Of a DNA stretch of 64,000 nt, positions 1 to 11,500 are shown piece by piece. Position numbers and translations under genes: made by a program. Positions within the stretch are counted from its first letter, which is position 1. Each line of letters begins with the position of its first letter. Under the pieces are notes generated by a model. It was not told where the DNA came from. It ran no database searches and saw nothing but the letters and a program-made list of their open reading frames with translations. This stretch comes from Xanthostigma xanthostigma (taxonomy: Eukaryota; Arthropoda; Insecta; Raphidioptera; Raphidiidae): contig OY754464.1 in the NCBI GenBank assembly GCA_963575645.1, forward strand, positions 76,420,948 to 76,484,947. The letters are read 5' to 3'.

Positions 1-187
1 TATTTTCATCTTCACAGTCTCAAGCTGGTCAAAAGGTGTTAAAGCTTGAGGCCCTAAAGATGAAAATAAATTTTTCGAAATGTTGGTCACTAGCGTAACA
101 TTGCTAAAGCTTATTTATGATCCTCAACCAAAACCTTCCTTCATCGTAACATTCTATTGGATCGACACTACTTTATGCTGAAGACAT
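1..187 (+). mobile_element. PLE-like terminal foldback, partial
   Basis: The sequence matches 56545-56706, including the tail ATCCTCAACCAAAACCTTCC and the end TTTATGCTGAAGAC. The first 27 bases are an inverted partner of 46-71. It carries the AAGATGAAAATAAATTTTTC-GAAA motif. The left end is beyond the window. Confidence 0.65.
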
Positions 188-189
188 TT

Positions 190-679
190 TTATTTACCTA
201 TATAGATCTTGATTCTGCACATTGTACTAACTGTACTATCTTTGCAGTGTTTATATTATGTATTACATTTATAACTATAGCCGTCACATCTCGCATGTGA
301 TGATTAACAAGAGTTTCCAGAATTCCCCCAGGAATATTCACCCAAAGGAGTATTCAGTCAGTCAAATGATCTGACAGATTCTGCCTACTCAGTAGGTATA
401 TAGATACCTACTTGAGGTTTATATATACTTAGAAATGATACATGATGAATGATCCTTAATATTATTCCCTAATTTCTGCTAAACATGTTGGTATTATGGA
501 TATGCGTCGACATACTTTTGTGCAATGTATTCAATTCAGTTCAAACTTTATTAGTCAAAAACACAGTTAAAATTGTACAGACATTGTCAATAAAAAAGTG
601 ATACCGAAATATAGAAATGATACAGAATTACAGTAAATTTGGATATATTTTTTTAAAACTTTGTGTCATATTGCACATA
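190..679. other. Unassigned AT-rich DNA
   Basis: No gene or known repeat recognised. A short perfect palindrome, AGTAGGTAT-ATAG-ATACCTACT, lies at 391-412. Confidence 0.5.
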
Positions 680-1232
680 CAGTTGTAAACGCGTAAGGTG
701 CACATAAGGAAATTAGCATTGGGAAAAAATACTTGCATTAATTGTTATTTCTATTGAATTATCGTGGTAATATTGAGGATTTCTATTTTATTTTGATTTA
801 TTTTTATTTTACTTGGCTTTTTTAATAATAAAAAGCTCTTATAAATCATTATTTTAATTTTTTTGTACAAAAATAAAACAAAAAAAAAAACAACTCAATC
901 TGTTTGGAAACATTTCATTCAAAAATTGTCTGACTGGTATGACGTATGCGCGTTGGTAAATCAGTGACCCAATGTCTTTAGGTGCAACACGAATAGGCGG
1001 AGATATTTGATCTCGCACTATATTTAAGTATTTTTGGGAATTTAATGTCCCATTAATAAAAAAAGTCCGATTATGTTGTAATCATTTGAATATTTTCTTC
1101 GGTAGTATACACATTCATTTTGCAAATGAATATTATCTGTCAAATTGAAAAACAAGATTTCAAGGCTCACTCTGATCCAGACATTTTTTCCCAATGTTAA
1201 TTTCCCTATGTGCATCTTACGTGTTTACATAG
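680..1232. mobile_element. Tc1-like MITE, copy A
   Basis: It begins TA|CAGTTGTAAACGCGTAAG and ends near 1232 with the inverse. Its subterminal sequence GTGCACATAAGGAAATTA is shared with copies at 47807 and 57120. The end is slightly decayed (ACATAGTATA instead of ACATACTGTA). Confidence 0.8.
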
Positions 1233-1431
1233 TATAATATTCGTCAAAACTGTAAAATGGTTCTAAGGTCAAAAATTGCTGTGAATTTTTTTAAATATTT
1301 AAAAGAAAGTCCTTTTATTTCCTCCGGTAAAAAGGTAAAAAGTTTATGTCCCATGAAGTCTGGGCTTTGCTGACCAATTTTTAAGCGGTGATACATCACA
1401 AGAACTTCATTTTTGCTTCTATGGTATCATG

Positions 1432-1705
1432 CAGGCGCGGTCGCAGCCTGAAATTTTGGAGGGGGTCACTCACTACAGTAATAAAAAATAGGTATCTGGA
1501 ATAAAATAAACATTATTGCACAAGACACAATTTTATTTTATACATTACATATAAAACAAATGGAAACTATAAATTTATCGCTGTTAGGGGATAGCTAAAA
1601 ATTTCCTTTTATTATTTGGCAATTTTTTGAGATTTTTCAATTTGACCTTAGATTTTGGGGGGGTCATGTCCCCTGTGACCCCCCCCCCCATTCAGACCGC
1701 GCCTG
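1432..1705. mobile_element. hAT MITE with CAGGCGCGGTC ends
   Basis: Terminal inverted repeats CAGGCGCGGTC and GACCGCGCCTG bound the element. It is flanked by 8-bp duplications GTATCATG (1424-1431) and GTATCATA (1706-1713). Eight-base duplications are the hAT signature. The inside includes a G tract and a C tract (1660-1690) and no coding sequence. Confidence 0.85.
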
Positions 1706-1713
1706 GTATCATA

Positions 1714-1991
1714 GTTATGAAGATCGGCACCGGTTGATAAATTATTATCAATATTTGCTTTAAAGTAACACAATACGTTGAAGATATACAAGTTAAAGAC
1801 AGTCATAATACGTAATTCAGTAAAAAGTGGTTTACAATGAGCATCATAAGTAGCACCCGAAATATGGCCTTTTTTACACGCTTTATATTAATTTCACTTG
1901 TAAGTATGTATGTATGTTTGTTTGTAACCTTCGTTTGGACTACAGCAAGTGGTTTATTACTGTAGTATAATATGCCAGCACTGTAACTACA
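1714..1991. other. Unassigned
   Basis: AT-rich sequence with no recognised feature. A 77-codon open frame on the minus strand has no recognisable domain and runs into the tRNA-like sequence. Confidence 0.5.
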
Positions 1992-2079
1992 GTGGTTAGC
2001 CGTGCGGTCTAAGGCACGGGTCTTCGCTGACGTCAACTCTCGGAATCACGGGTCGTGGGTTCTAATCCCGTCCACGCCG
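1992..2079 (+). repeat. tRNA-Leu/Ser-like (class II) SINE head
   Basis: A-box-like GTGGTTAGCCGTGCGG and B-box-like GGTTCTAATCC (2058-2068) are spaced with a long variable arm, as in class II tRNAs, and TCTAAGGCAC resembles tRNA-Leu. The acceptor ends do not pair well and there is no clean anticodon stem, so I read it as a SINE-type head and not a working tRNA gene. Confidence 0.6.
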
Positions 2080-2160
2080 AAAAAAAAATTGTTTTTTTTT
2101 TCGGCAAATTTTTGACAATAAATCGAACTAAAAAGTGGAAAATAAATATAGTTTTAAAAA

Positions 2161-2352
2161 AACTAAAAAACACGCTTTATATCGAACTAAAAAGTAAAAA
2201 ATATTTTTTTTAAAATAAGCTTAAAACAAAAAAGCGTGGGGCGCTCGATGTACGAAAATGTGGAACAAAGCGCCCCACGCTTTTTGTTTTAAGCTTATTT
2301 TAAGAAAAATATTTTTTACTTTTTAGTTCGATATAAAGCGTGTTTTTTAGTT
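2161..2352. repeat. Foldback with AACTAAAAAGTA and GCGTGGGG modules
   Basis: Arms 2161-2244 and 2270-2352 are near-perfect inverses around a 25-bp spacer. From the outside in, the arm holds CACGCTTTATATCG, AACTAAAAAGTAAAAAATA, AAGCTTAAAAC and GCGTGGGGCGC. Related foldbacks lie at 18668 and 38613. Confidence 0.9.
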
Positions 2353-2997
2353 TTTTTTGTAGTAAGAGAATTTTATCAACATCTGAGGCGCAGCCCCAAA
2401 GCAATATTCCGTAAGAGATGTTAGAATGGAAAACAGCAACTAATCTTAATGTCTCAGGAGTACAGTACTGTTAAAATAAACGCACTATTTGTTTTTATAA
2501 ATTATAATTTGTTCCCTACGACGTACCATGTTCGAGATATAAGCTAAAAATTCTAATGTGGTATCTTCTTTGCGCCTCCCTTCCTCCGGCTCATGTCCTA
2601 AGTGTCAGGACTTTTGGGATGTTTCCTCCCTAAGCATCCTGAACAAGTTTCTGAAGGAATTGCTTGTATCCCTGCTACACGCCCTTTTAAGCCATTGATT
2701 GGACTATAGCAGTAAAAAAAAATAAATTTTCAAACCCACCAAAAAAATGTGATAATATGATGTCATACGCTATTTGTGATGACATTATTTCTTTTATTTG
2801 TTTATATTTTAAAGTTATTTGTTTGTTTACACAGATAATAAATTTCACAACAGTTGATACAAACTTAAAAATAATATATGTAAGTATTAGTTGACTTAAA
2901 TTTTATTCGTCTTCCTAGTTATGTAAAATCATTGAATGCGAATTTGATCAAAAACAATTACGTCATTGAAGTTATTATGTCCAATAACTTTGCATAA
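2353..2997. other. Unassigned
   Basis: No recognised gene. The part from 2570 to 2700 is less AT-rich and may be an old LINE remnant, but no motif is clear. Confidence 0.4.
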
Positions 2998-4190
2998 CTA
3001 TTTCTCTTTGGGAATAACCTTTTTAATATATATGTCATCGCTTTGCATCATTGCATCAAAAATTGCACCATCCATCAGTACGCTGACGACACGCAACTGT
3101 TATTTACATTCCCTAAAAGTAATTTTGTAGAATCTATAACAAAAATAAATAGTGATTTAGAATCGTTAGAAGTCTGGGCAGAGAGTCATAGCCTTCAACT
3201 CAATCCTTTTAAGACTACTGTCCTAGCAATTGCCAGCAAACATAACATTGATATATTCAAAAATTCACGCACTCCGTTAGTACAAGTATGTGCTACTTCG
3301 ATTCCTTACTCATTTGACGCCAAAAATTTAGGACTGATTATGGATTCTCATTTGACTTGGGAAAAACATATCGCAAAGTTATGTCAACGTGCGTACTTTA
3401 AATTAAAACATTTGTATTCTTATAAACATGTTTTGAGTGCTCCGGTGAAATTAAAATTAGTGAATTCTTTAATATTATCGATATTTACTTATTGTGACAT
3501 TGTATACCACGGTGTAAATCGACAATTGACACAAAAAATACAAAAGATCCAAAATTCATGTATACGTTATGTGTATCAAGTCAATAAACGTCGTCATATA
3601 TCCCCTATATTGATAGAACATTCTTTATTAAACATGGAACAGTCACGTAATTTACACATTTTAACTTTTATTCACAATATTTTAATTCATCGAGAGCCTA
3701 TATATATCTTGGAAAAGATTATGTTTTTAAATTCTCACCATGAATACATAGTAAGAGACAATTTGGCATTGGATATACCAGTATGCAGGACAGCAATTGG
3801 TTCTACATCATTTTTTGTGTGTGGTCCACGTTTGTGGAATGAACTCCCCATAGAAATTCGATCTATAACTAACCATAACATGTTCAGAAACAAATGTCAT
3901 AATTATCTATTAAATAAATAGGGATGGCCAATTGATGTTCTCATAATTTTTAGTATTAATTTTAATTGTGTTTTTATGAAAATATTTCTTAAGTATCTTA
4001 AATCGTAATTTTGAGTATTAATTTTTAATTGTTTTATTTGTAAAAATATTTCTTAAATAGTGATGTTAGAATTTACTTGATGATTAATGATTGTTATTAT
4101 CATATGCTGTACATGTATGTAATTTTGAAAGGGACAACTTTACACAGCCATCTGGCTTTGTTGTGCCCTAAATAAAGTTTATTTATTATA
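2998..4190 (+). pseudogene. 5'-truncated non-LTR retrotransposon (LINE), RT C-terminus and 3' UTR
   Basis: An open frame runs from a stop at 2995 to 3921 (from 3043 it is 292 codons). The catalytic box reads QYADDTQLLF about 20 residues into the frame, preceded by LFNIYV, part of the conserved segment before it. Downstream residues (DLESLEVWAESHSLQLNPFK, then NLGLIMDSHLTWEKH) follow the thumb pattern of CR1/L2/Jockey-type LINE reverse transcriptases. The N-terminal endonuclease and most of the palm are missing, as expected for 5'-truncated target-primed insertion. A 3' UTR follows and ends at about 4190 in an AATAAA-containing, T/A-rich tail. The frame is still intact over the preserved part, so the copy is fairly young. 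The exact clade cannot be fixed without a tree. Confidence 0.88.
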
Positions 4191-4271
4191 GTTAATAATT
4201 AACTGCAGAATCCATGGATATGTATTTTCTTACATAGTCTAAGGCAGAATCAAAGCAAATACACTGTATTG

Positions 4272-4806
4272 TAGTGATGTGTCATAATGAACGACTCCTT
4301 TCACGGAGCGGAGCGAGTCGCTCTTTTGTGTGAATGACTCACTCCGAGCGCCATTGCTCTGTACTGTTGCATTCGCACATTTACAGAGCGCACACAGCAC
4401 AGGCCACAGAGGCACTAGTGAATTTTGCACGTACGGAGTTATCTTTGCTGAGTCATTTAATGTTGAATGACACACTGTAAGTGCAATAGTATTAAGCTTA
4501 CAGTGACTTAAACCATTCACATTAACGTCGTTGCCAAAGATATAATATTGTAACAATAAACATCATTATTGTTAAGCCTTTATTATACTTTATAGTTTAT
4601 CCGAAATGCGAATAATATAAGATCACAATCATATTACAATGAGCTCAGAGCTGAGTGTGTGTATTGTGCTGTGCATTGTGCAATGCTACATGCCTCCTGC
4701 GTACTGTCTTGTGTCGCTCCTTTGATTGACTCGCTCTGAGCGACCCTTTTTATTGAGCGTAGCGCACGGAGCCAGCTCCCAATAAAGAGTCATGTGGACA
4801 CATCTA
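4272..4806. mobile_element. hAT MITE (TAGTGATGTGTC ends), copy 1
   Basis: It starts TAGTGATGTGTC and ends GACACATCTA, a slightly decayed inverse. Both sides carry the 8-bp duplication CTGTATTG (4264-4271 and 4807-4814). The inside is rich in GAGCGAGTCG-type direct and inverted motifs. It is non-coding; a 105-codon frame inside it is incidental. Confidence 0.9.
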
Positions 4807-4814
4807 CTGTATTG

Positions 4815-5292
4815 AGACTAGCAAGTACCAGGTTGGTATACATAGTATAATATTAATTAATATTTGTATTGCAACCTGTTGGTACAATGCAGTGATACCT
4901 TGTACTGTGTGCTTACTATATACGAGTATATGCAATTACAATTACAAATACACTAGATTCAATATTACTAAAACTAGTAGTTCAAACTTTGTAATACCTA
5001 TAAGTCTGCACAATGCATAGTTTTTGTTGTTATATTGTCATTAAATTAGAAAGAAATAACCTGAGATCTCAGGCATCTATAAATTGTCATGTTAATAAAT
5101 CTTAATATAATTTATTCAGGAATAACATTTTTCTTAAAGGGGGGAAACCTAGTTAGAATTTTGAAAAAAATTGATTTTCTTTTTTTGCATTTTCTAAATG
5201 TAGAATATTTCAAAAGTATTCTCTGCAAATTTCAGACAAATCGGACTATTATTTATGGAGATAAATGAAGCCGATTAAATAAATGCCAACAC
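4815..5292. other. Unassigned
   Basis: AT-rich sequence, nothing recognised. Confidence 0.5.
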
Positions 5293-5650
5293 ATAGATCA
5301 TAATACCTAACATATAAACATGGAGTATTATAACTACAGTTTGCTCTTGTGAATTTATTTATGTGTTGTTTATACCTTTTGTGAAGTGTATAGTTGTAAA
5401 ACAGTGAAGCTAGTGAAAGTTTTGTGTGCAGTTAAAACCTTATTATTTTGTGAAACTTTTGTTTGACGTTTACACTAACGCCATCTGTCGGATTTTTGGG
5501 TGAACGTCAAAATATTCGACAAAAAGAGCAAGGAGTATAGTGCAGTGTGTATTTATTCTTTAACTTTTCTACCTGATATTTTACTTGGTGAATTGAAAGC
5601 AAATTTTATTCTAACGAATAAATTTTTTTTCCAATGTTAGTAACTTCTAT
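5293..5650 (+). repeat. Dispersed repeat, plus copy
   Basis: It matches the reverse complement of 13802-14166 over its full length. Conserved landmarks include AGTTTGCTCT, GTGAAGTGTATAGTTGTAAA and GGATTTTTGGGTGAAC. I find no coding sequence and no clear terminal repeats. The family is unknown. Confidence 0.75.
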
Positions 5651-6446
5651 CTTTATATAATATGAACAGTAGTAAAACTTATGTCTTGAAAATTTTTTTT
5701 TTTCAAAATAAATAAAAATTAGTTTTTTAATGTACGACTTTGAATTTCAACTCAAAAAATTCAGTGCTTGATTGTTGTGTCATTAATTTTACAACGCAGT
5801 GGCAACAGAGATTTAATTCTGGGCTGTATTATACTCGTTAGTTTTTTGTATGTATCATACGTGCCTATATAAGAGAAAGAGGGAAAGGATATGAGATAGA
5901 TACAGTGAAGATTTTATATATTTTTGTTTTCCTTTTAGTCATACAGTTGTACTAAAACGACACCGCTGTTTTCAAGTAGCAATAAAAAACACGATAGGCT
6001 TAAAAAATATTTGTGTTTTATTGTTATAGCTTTATGTTATTTATATTGGCAATTTATCACAAGTATTTTTTTATTTGCGCACGAAGACAATTGGTGCGCA
6101 CGTTTTCAATGTTCGTTTTCTACAAAAAATTTATTCACGATCAATACTAGTAAAATTGCCGCAAAGTACTTTTTTGTCGTTCTTTGTCACTAAATATTTA
6201 TGAAGCAACTTTATCAAGTAATAAAATGAAATTTCCTGTTTTTAACTGAAATATGCTACTTTTATCCCTGGCTGTTTGCGCGATCTTTTATATCAATTTT
6301 GAATATAAAAGATTTAACAGAAATTTTTAGTTTTTCAGTCTATACAATTGTTTTTCTCATTTATTTTTTTAGATCACGTGGTTTTAAGAATGTTTTGACA
6401 ATTCTCTAACTTCTCTACTGGCTAAAATATTTAAATTGAAAGAGAT
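5651..6446. other. Unassigned AT-rich DNA
   Basis: No supported feature. Short open frames here (for example 6011-6193) have no recognisable domain. Confidence 0.5.
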
Positions 6447-6612
6447 TTATTTGGTTGAGGAACAATTGAAAAATAAGCTTCACCAGAGTATCGTTTGTGG
6501 TCAACGTTTCGAAAAATACATTTTCATCTTCAGGGCCTCAATGCACGTTGAGATGGTAAATTGTGCAAATTATTGAAGCCCTGAAGATGAAAATGTATTT
6601 TTCGAAACGTTG
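6447..6612. mobile_element. PLE-like terminal foldback
   Basis: The left arm (6481-6537) and right arm (6576-6632) are inverses, each ending in CAGAGTATCGTTTGTGG on one strand or the other. Each holds CTGAAGATGAAAATG-stem-CGAAACGTTG. The left side adds GAGATTTATTTGGTTGAGG, shared with 41166-41525; the right side is truncated. Confidence 0.75.
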
Positions 6613-6634
6613 ACCACAAACGATACTCTGGTAA

Positions 6635-7010
6635 TAGTCAAAGTGCCCGTCGGCAAAAATTTTACTGACACATACTCTCCCCAAACTTTGTATATGGCCT
6701 CATTAGGCCTAATCTGACACCTATTTCCTCTATGACTTTTCTTGATTTTGGGGCGTTTTCCCTCTAAATTTTCCGAAAGATGTTGACATGTAAAAATTTA
6801 TAGATACTGTTTGTTTTTTAATTGGATAGCTTAAAAACTTCAACCAAAACGCTACAATAATGTTCTCTGACAAATAACATGAACCGTTTAAAATGTCTGA
6901 CACCTCGAATATGTCAAACATATTCGAGGTGTCAGACATTTTCTTGAAGAAAAAGTTGTTGACGGTGTCCATGATTTCGACTGATTGGCTTATTTCAAAT
7001 AAAAACATTA
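6635..7010. mobile_element. hAT-like foldback family with 53-bp palindromic core, copy 1
   Basis: It shares AAACTTTGTATATGGC and CTAAATTTTCCGAAAG with copies at 46690, 58286 and 61910. The core at 6890-6942 is a perfect palindrome with 24-bp arms (AAAATGTCTGACACCTCG...) around TCAAA. No intact transposase is visible. Confidence 0.75.
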
Positions 7011-7560
7011 AACGGCATTTTAATCTGTAAGTCTACGGCAACAATATGAACTAGGATTATTCGAAAATATTGAAAATTGAATAATTGACAGACTTTAAAA
7101 AATTAATTTGTAATTTTCATGATTTTTTTCGATAACTTGCGTCAAAAAAAATTTCCAAAGATCCTAGTTCATCCTATGACTATACATGTGTCGAATCTAC
7201 CATAAAAATTTCAAAGCAATCTGTCAAGCCGTTTTAGGGATACCGTGGAGACAAATTAGAAAAACAGTTTTGAGAAAAACGCGTTTAAAGATTCAAGTAC
7301 GATTTAAACTAAGTCTTAACTCATCAAATCTGGCAAAAAACACACAAAAATTAACTAGAATTGATATATAACTCAAAAACGAAAAGAATTTATCGGGTTT
7401 CGCTTGTTTTCTCCTCATTTGTTTTAGAAGGTCTCAAATAACAAGCCGACACGTCACAATAGGCTCGGTGCCCAACCGCTCAACTAAGCGCTCCAAACAC
7501 TTCCTCTTCTAACAGCTGCATCTTTCCAACAACTTCGAATATTATAAAATTGTAACAATT
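7011..7560. other. Unassigned, UTR-like repeat
   Basis: The text resembles insect LINE 3' UTRs (AATCTGTCAAGCCGTTTTAG and similar), but I can show no ends. Confidence 0.35.
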
Positions 7561-7701
7561 ATTATTTTATTTAACATATTTATTAACGTAAGTTTGTAAT
7601 ATGATTATTATTTAATTCAACATATTTATTAACGTAAGTTTGTAACATGAATATTATTTAATTCAACACATTTATTAATTTAAGTTTTTTTAACATGAAC
7701 A
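7561..7701 (+). repeat. 46-bp tandem repeat, three units
   Basis: Units start at 7561, 7607 and 7653. Each has ATTATTTAATTCAACATAT and TATTAACGTAAGTTTGTAA. The third is the most diverged. The same unit recurs at 20256-20350. Confidence 0.85.
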
Positions 7702-7766
7702 CTACTTCCTAGTTCCTACGCTCCGCTGCCATCTTGCCTCTGTTTCTCTACATGACCATCAGAGTA

Positions 7767-8078
7767 CAGTAGAACGCCGATTATCCGAATTAATTGGGAC
7801 CGGGGTCGATTCGGATAATCGAAAATTCGGATAATCGGACATGTAGTGTCTTGCCTCTAGTTTTCAACCATAACAGTTGAAATATATCTGGACTCCAGCG
7901 AGTTCCAACATCGACGTGTGCTGATACCACGTCTACACGGCAATTGTCACTCGCATTTTTGTATTTTTGCGTCTCCACAAAACTTGTTTTTATTGAAAAA
8001 TTACTTGGTTTTAATTTTTTATATTACGCTTAGGACCGATTCGGATAATTGGCGATTCGGTTAATCGGCGTTCTACTG
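7767..8078. mobile_element. pogo/Tigger-like MITE
   Basis: It begins CAGTAGAACGCCGATTAT and ends with the inverse ATCGGCGTTCTACTG, flanked by TA on both sides (7765-7766 and 8079-8080). The subterminal repeat GATTCGGATAAT occurs several times. A 62-codon minus-strand frame inside may be a remnant of the parent transposase, but I cannot match it to a domain. Confidence 0.85.
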
Positions 8079-8080
8079 TA

Positions 8081-8687
8081 CTCTAGTGGCGGAGTGGCTT
8101 TTTAAGACGTGGTGTTACAAAATCATTTTATCAACATATTCTAAACATGTTTAGGAATTAATTTATGCACACAAAATTTCTATTTTCTCAACCTATCACA
8201 TGGGGTGATCCCCTTAAGTCCTTATTTTACCAAACGTAATGTTTAAACAGTATTTAAGATTGAATAATTAGTCTAGAAATAGATACATACATCTTCAAAA
8301 AGTTCATTAAACCGACCCACAGCTAGTCTGCAGTAAAAAAGGAAACATTCACACGAGAAGTCACGCCCTCGCTGTTTGTTATCCTGATCACTCCTAAGGC
8401 TTCTAATAAAACGCTGTAGCTTATAGAAATTCTTCTTTTGGCATCTTTCATAGTTTTAAAAGAATGTTGATAGTAAAATAAAGCTTGGGAACAGTTGATT
8501 GAAACAAATCTCTTTAAGAAGAGATTCATGTTAAGTTGTGTTACAGTAGCGAGCTTCTTCTGAGAGATATGCCACTTCTAGAGAGAATCTACTGCCACTC
8601 GAGTGTCTGCATCCGGAATAGTGCAGCTGATATAGAAACCACCTTCTAGATTGGAGCAATTTCATGTTGAAATATATATTTTGAACA
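8081..8687. other. Unassigned
   Basis: Nothing recognised. Short frames at 8323-8529 have no domain. Confidence 0.5.
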
Positions 8688-8791
8688 CAGTTAAGCTTGT
8701 TCTGTGTGTAGAGTCTCCAATATCGAATGATTCTCTATTCCGGAATTGGTTTCCTTATTTTGTTTTCCAGTTCCGGAACTACTCGTATGTA
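8688..8791 (+). repeat. Left 104-bp direct repeat flanking the PLE dimer
   Basis: It starts CAGTTAAGCTTGTTCTG and ends ACTCGTATGTA. It matches 9374-9477 along its full length with a few substitutions. The repeats lie immediately outside the PLE dimer, so they look like a very long target-site duplication. Confidence 0.85.
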
Positions 8792-9373
8792 TCCAAATCT
8801 TTTTGGTTTCCGGGCTTGTATTCCGTGGTTCATTGGTATTACTACCTGACGTTTCGTCTACAACTGCGGTAGACATTATCAAAGGCGATGTGGTAGCGGG
8901 CGAAGTGTCCTTCTAGGCTGCTCACAGGTTAGTGTGTCGACAAGTGTGGTACTTCCGTCTTTTATAGTCAGCGTGCTCGTGTTCTCTACTCGGTCGTAGT
9001 ATACTCTTCTGTGATTGGTCTTCCATTCAGTGGGTTGGAATTCTGTATACAGAGAGGCCATAGAAATACCGCAAAGATGAAGGTTTAAATCTAAGTAAAA
9101 CCTGGACACGAGCACTGTGCAATACCAACCCACTGAATGGAACGACCAATCACAGAAGAGCATACTACGACCGAGTAGAGAACACGAGCACGCTGACAAT
9201 AAAAGACGGAAGTACCACACTTGTTGACACACTTACCTGTGAGCAGCCTAGAAGGACACTTCGCCCGCTACCACATCGTCTTTGATAATGTCTACCGCAG
9301 TTGTAGACGAAACGTCAGGTAGAAATACCAATGGACCACGGCATACAAACCCGGAAACCAAGAAGATTTGGAA
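8792..9373. mobile_element. Inverted dimer of a PLE 3' region
   Basis: The left part (8792 to about 9055) is the reverse complement of the right part (about 9056-9373). The right part encodes the PLE C-terminal end (LNLSKTW-like, then an ENTSTLTIKDGSTTLVDT stretch) and matches 29410-29610. Both halves carry the conserved TGATAATGTCTACCGC stem and CGAAACGTC. Reading frames on both strands here are shadows of this structure. Confidence 0.85.
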
Positions 9374-9477
9374 CAGTTAAGCTTGTTCTGTGTGTGGGGT
9401 CTCCAATATCGAATGATTTTCTATTCCGGATTTGGTTTCCTTATTTTGTTTTTAAATTCCGGAACTACTCGTATGTA
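9374..9477 (+). repeat. Right 104-bp direct repeat flanking the PLE dimer
   Basis: Partner of 8688-8791, with the same length and the same terminal bases. The few differences imply that the insertion is not very recent. Confidence 0.85.
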
Positions 9478-10383
9478 GTTTCATTATCGAGAAAAGTAAA
9501 AAAAAAACTCGGTCGCAGTGCGAAACCCTGCCGACAATATAGTGTATTTGCTAATACAGGCAGTGTGGCTTTATTATGTGAACTTACTCTTTTTTTTGCA
9601 CAAAATAAAAAATATAACCTCTTAAAACGTTCCTTAAAATAATATTTTTTTTCTTAATTTCAATATTACTATCAATTTAATTAATTTAAATTCACTAAGT
9701 GAATCCATATCTGCAAACACGTTTTCATAAAATTTTCAAGTCCGGTCCTGTCGGTTTTCGTTAAATTTTGGCAGCACAATAATATCTTTACTAATGGGGT
9801 AAATTTCAATTTTAAAACGATTCGGAGAATTTTTCAGGTATTTTTGAGCTCAAAAATATTTTTCAACCCCTAAAATTAACCCTTAAAGTGGCCCGATTGG
9901 GCTCGTTTTAAATAGGTTTCTTGCGGTGATGGATTCCAATGTGTGATCGAAATTTGTTAAAATCAATTAGCTCCTTCGCGCCATGATGTCCCGACTTTGC
10001 GTCAGGCATTATGGCGCGCAGGGCAAGAATATCACACTTTCCTTGTTGTGTAAAATACTATTTATAAGCAGTGCAATACTTGAAACGAGACGTTACAGGA
10101 AAGAGAAGAGATCCGATTTTCAATGAACACTCCTCCAATGAATTCCTTTTAAAGATTATATATTATTAGATTTATATAGCAAGCATATACCGTCCTTTGG
10201 GAGGAACACACGTGCGTAAGTTCGAGACGGTGCTACCAGCGCCGTTACTATGCTACGGATTGTAACTATGGTTACAACGTCTGTACCGATGCAAACCTGC
10301 GCTTTAATCAAATAGCTCGCCGTTGGTAATTGGTAGTTTTAGTCTAATCTTCTGTTGTAATATTGTTATGTGCATCTTTTAGC
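9478..10383. other. Unassigned; one hairpin
   Basis: A hairpin at 9977-10019 pairs CGCGCCATGATG with CATTATGGCGCG. The same GCGCGTCAT-type stem appears at 21066-21172. The part from 10190 to 10330 is richer in GC than its surroundings. Confidence 0.5.
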
Positions 10384-10572
10384 ATGCAGAGCAAAACCAT
10401 TCCGCTAGTTTCCTGTGCATTTGTGCTGTTGCTACAAGGATATATATATGTTATAGAGAGTGACTATCATAGCGCACGGGGTGCGCCGGCCAAGGTCTCG
10501 CAAAGCACTGTATACTATATTTACACGAACCTTTACGTGCCCTTTTCGACCGCTCTTTATCTCCGGGACTAG
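10384..10572 (+). CDS. Candidate small secreted ORF (speculative)
   Basis: The frame starts at ATG 10384 with MQSK followed by a hydrophobic run (TIPLVSCAFVLLLQGYIYVI), resembling a signal peptide or membrane anchor. The rest (about 40 residues) has no recognisable domain, ends at a TAG at 10570-10572 and contains no Cys. Local GC is higher than average. A CTTTTAG sits just before the ATG and could be a splice acceptor. In a repeat-filled region a 62-codon frame can occur by chance, so this is only a candidate. Confidence 0.15.
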   Translation: MQSKTIPLVSCAFVLLLQGYIYVIESDYHSARGAPAKVSQSTVYYIYTNLYVPFSTALYLRD

Positions 10573-10683
10573 TTACGTTACCGAACTGACTTTTTCCTGG
10601 AGGACATAAAGGAACTGTATTCCAAATTTCATACGTCTAGGTGTTTGGCATTCATTGACTGACAGATAGATCATACTAAAGCA

Positions 10684-10765
10684 GGGGTCAGCAACCTTTT
10701 GAGGCGGAAGAGCCAAAAGTTTCAATTTACAAAATTTCCCAGTTTTTAAAGAGCCACTATACATT
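10684..10765 (+). mobile_element. hAT end fragment (CAGGGGTCAGCAACC)
   Basis: CAGGGGTCAGCAACCTTTTG followed by AAAGAGCCACTATA is the typical end of a hAT-type transposon. No matching right end was found. Confidence 0.55.
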
Positions 10766-11500
10766 TTCGTTTCAATATTATGGTATTTGCTTATACAGGT
10801 ATAAAGGTGGCACTTCACATGGCTATTTGTGTTCGCTATTGGGTGTTTGTTGTATTTGGCAAAATATATGACGTTCAAGACAAACATGCAAATAGAGGCA
10901 AATACGACCATCCACACATAGCAGTCATATAGCAAACACACAAACATTTGGATGCAGAACGCAAGGTTCAAAATTCCAGGAATTTTAGCACTGTTTCATT
11001 GTCCCAATTCATTTTCAATAGTAATTGTTCCAGTTCTTACACAAAAATACTGCACGTCCGTACAGGTTCACGGCGCTTGCGCTTCTAAATATAGCCATTG
11101 TGTGGACGGTTTATTTGCCGTATTTGCCTATTTGACTCCTTTGGTAGTATGGTAGATAACTATAAGTGTCTATATAATATTTAATTTAGGTAGAAAAAAT
11201 AAGAATATAATTTTACACAAAGTATTGAAATCCCACCAAAAACGCAAATATGAAAAAAGGGGCCAAGTTCTCACCAAAACTGTGTTTTGTTATCTTAAAA
11301 AAATAACCAAACGTAGAATTAAATGATACTAAGTTTCTTGCTCACTTGTTTTTAGCAGTGTTTATTTAAGCACAAAAAATATAGTGTTAATTGATAAATT
11401 TACAGCCCAAACTAGGCAAGTTTTCATTGAGAAGTGAAGAATATTGAGACCCTTGAAAACTTGTCAAGTTTTCCCTATAAATTTATCAATTCGCCCTGTG
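10766..11500. other. Unassigned
   Basis: No gene recognised. Overlapping open frames on both strands (10573-11155) have no domain. Confidence 0.45.

Noticed and set aside
8879-9232. 117-residue minus-strand protein
   Set aside because: It is antisense to the PLE inverted dimer and crosses its centre.
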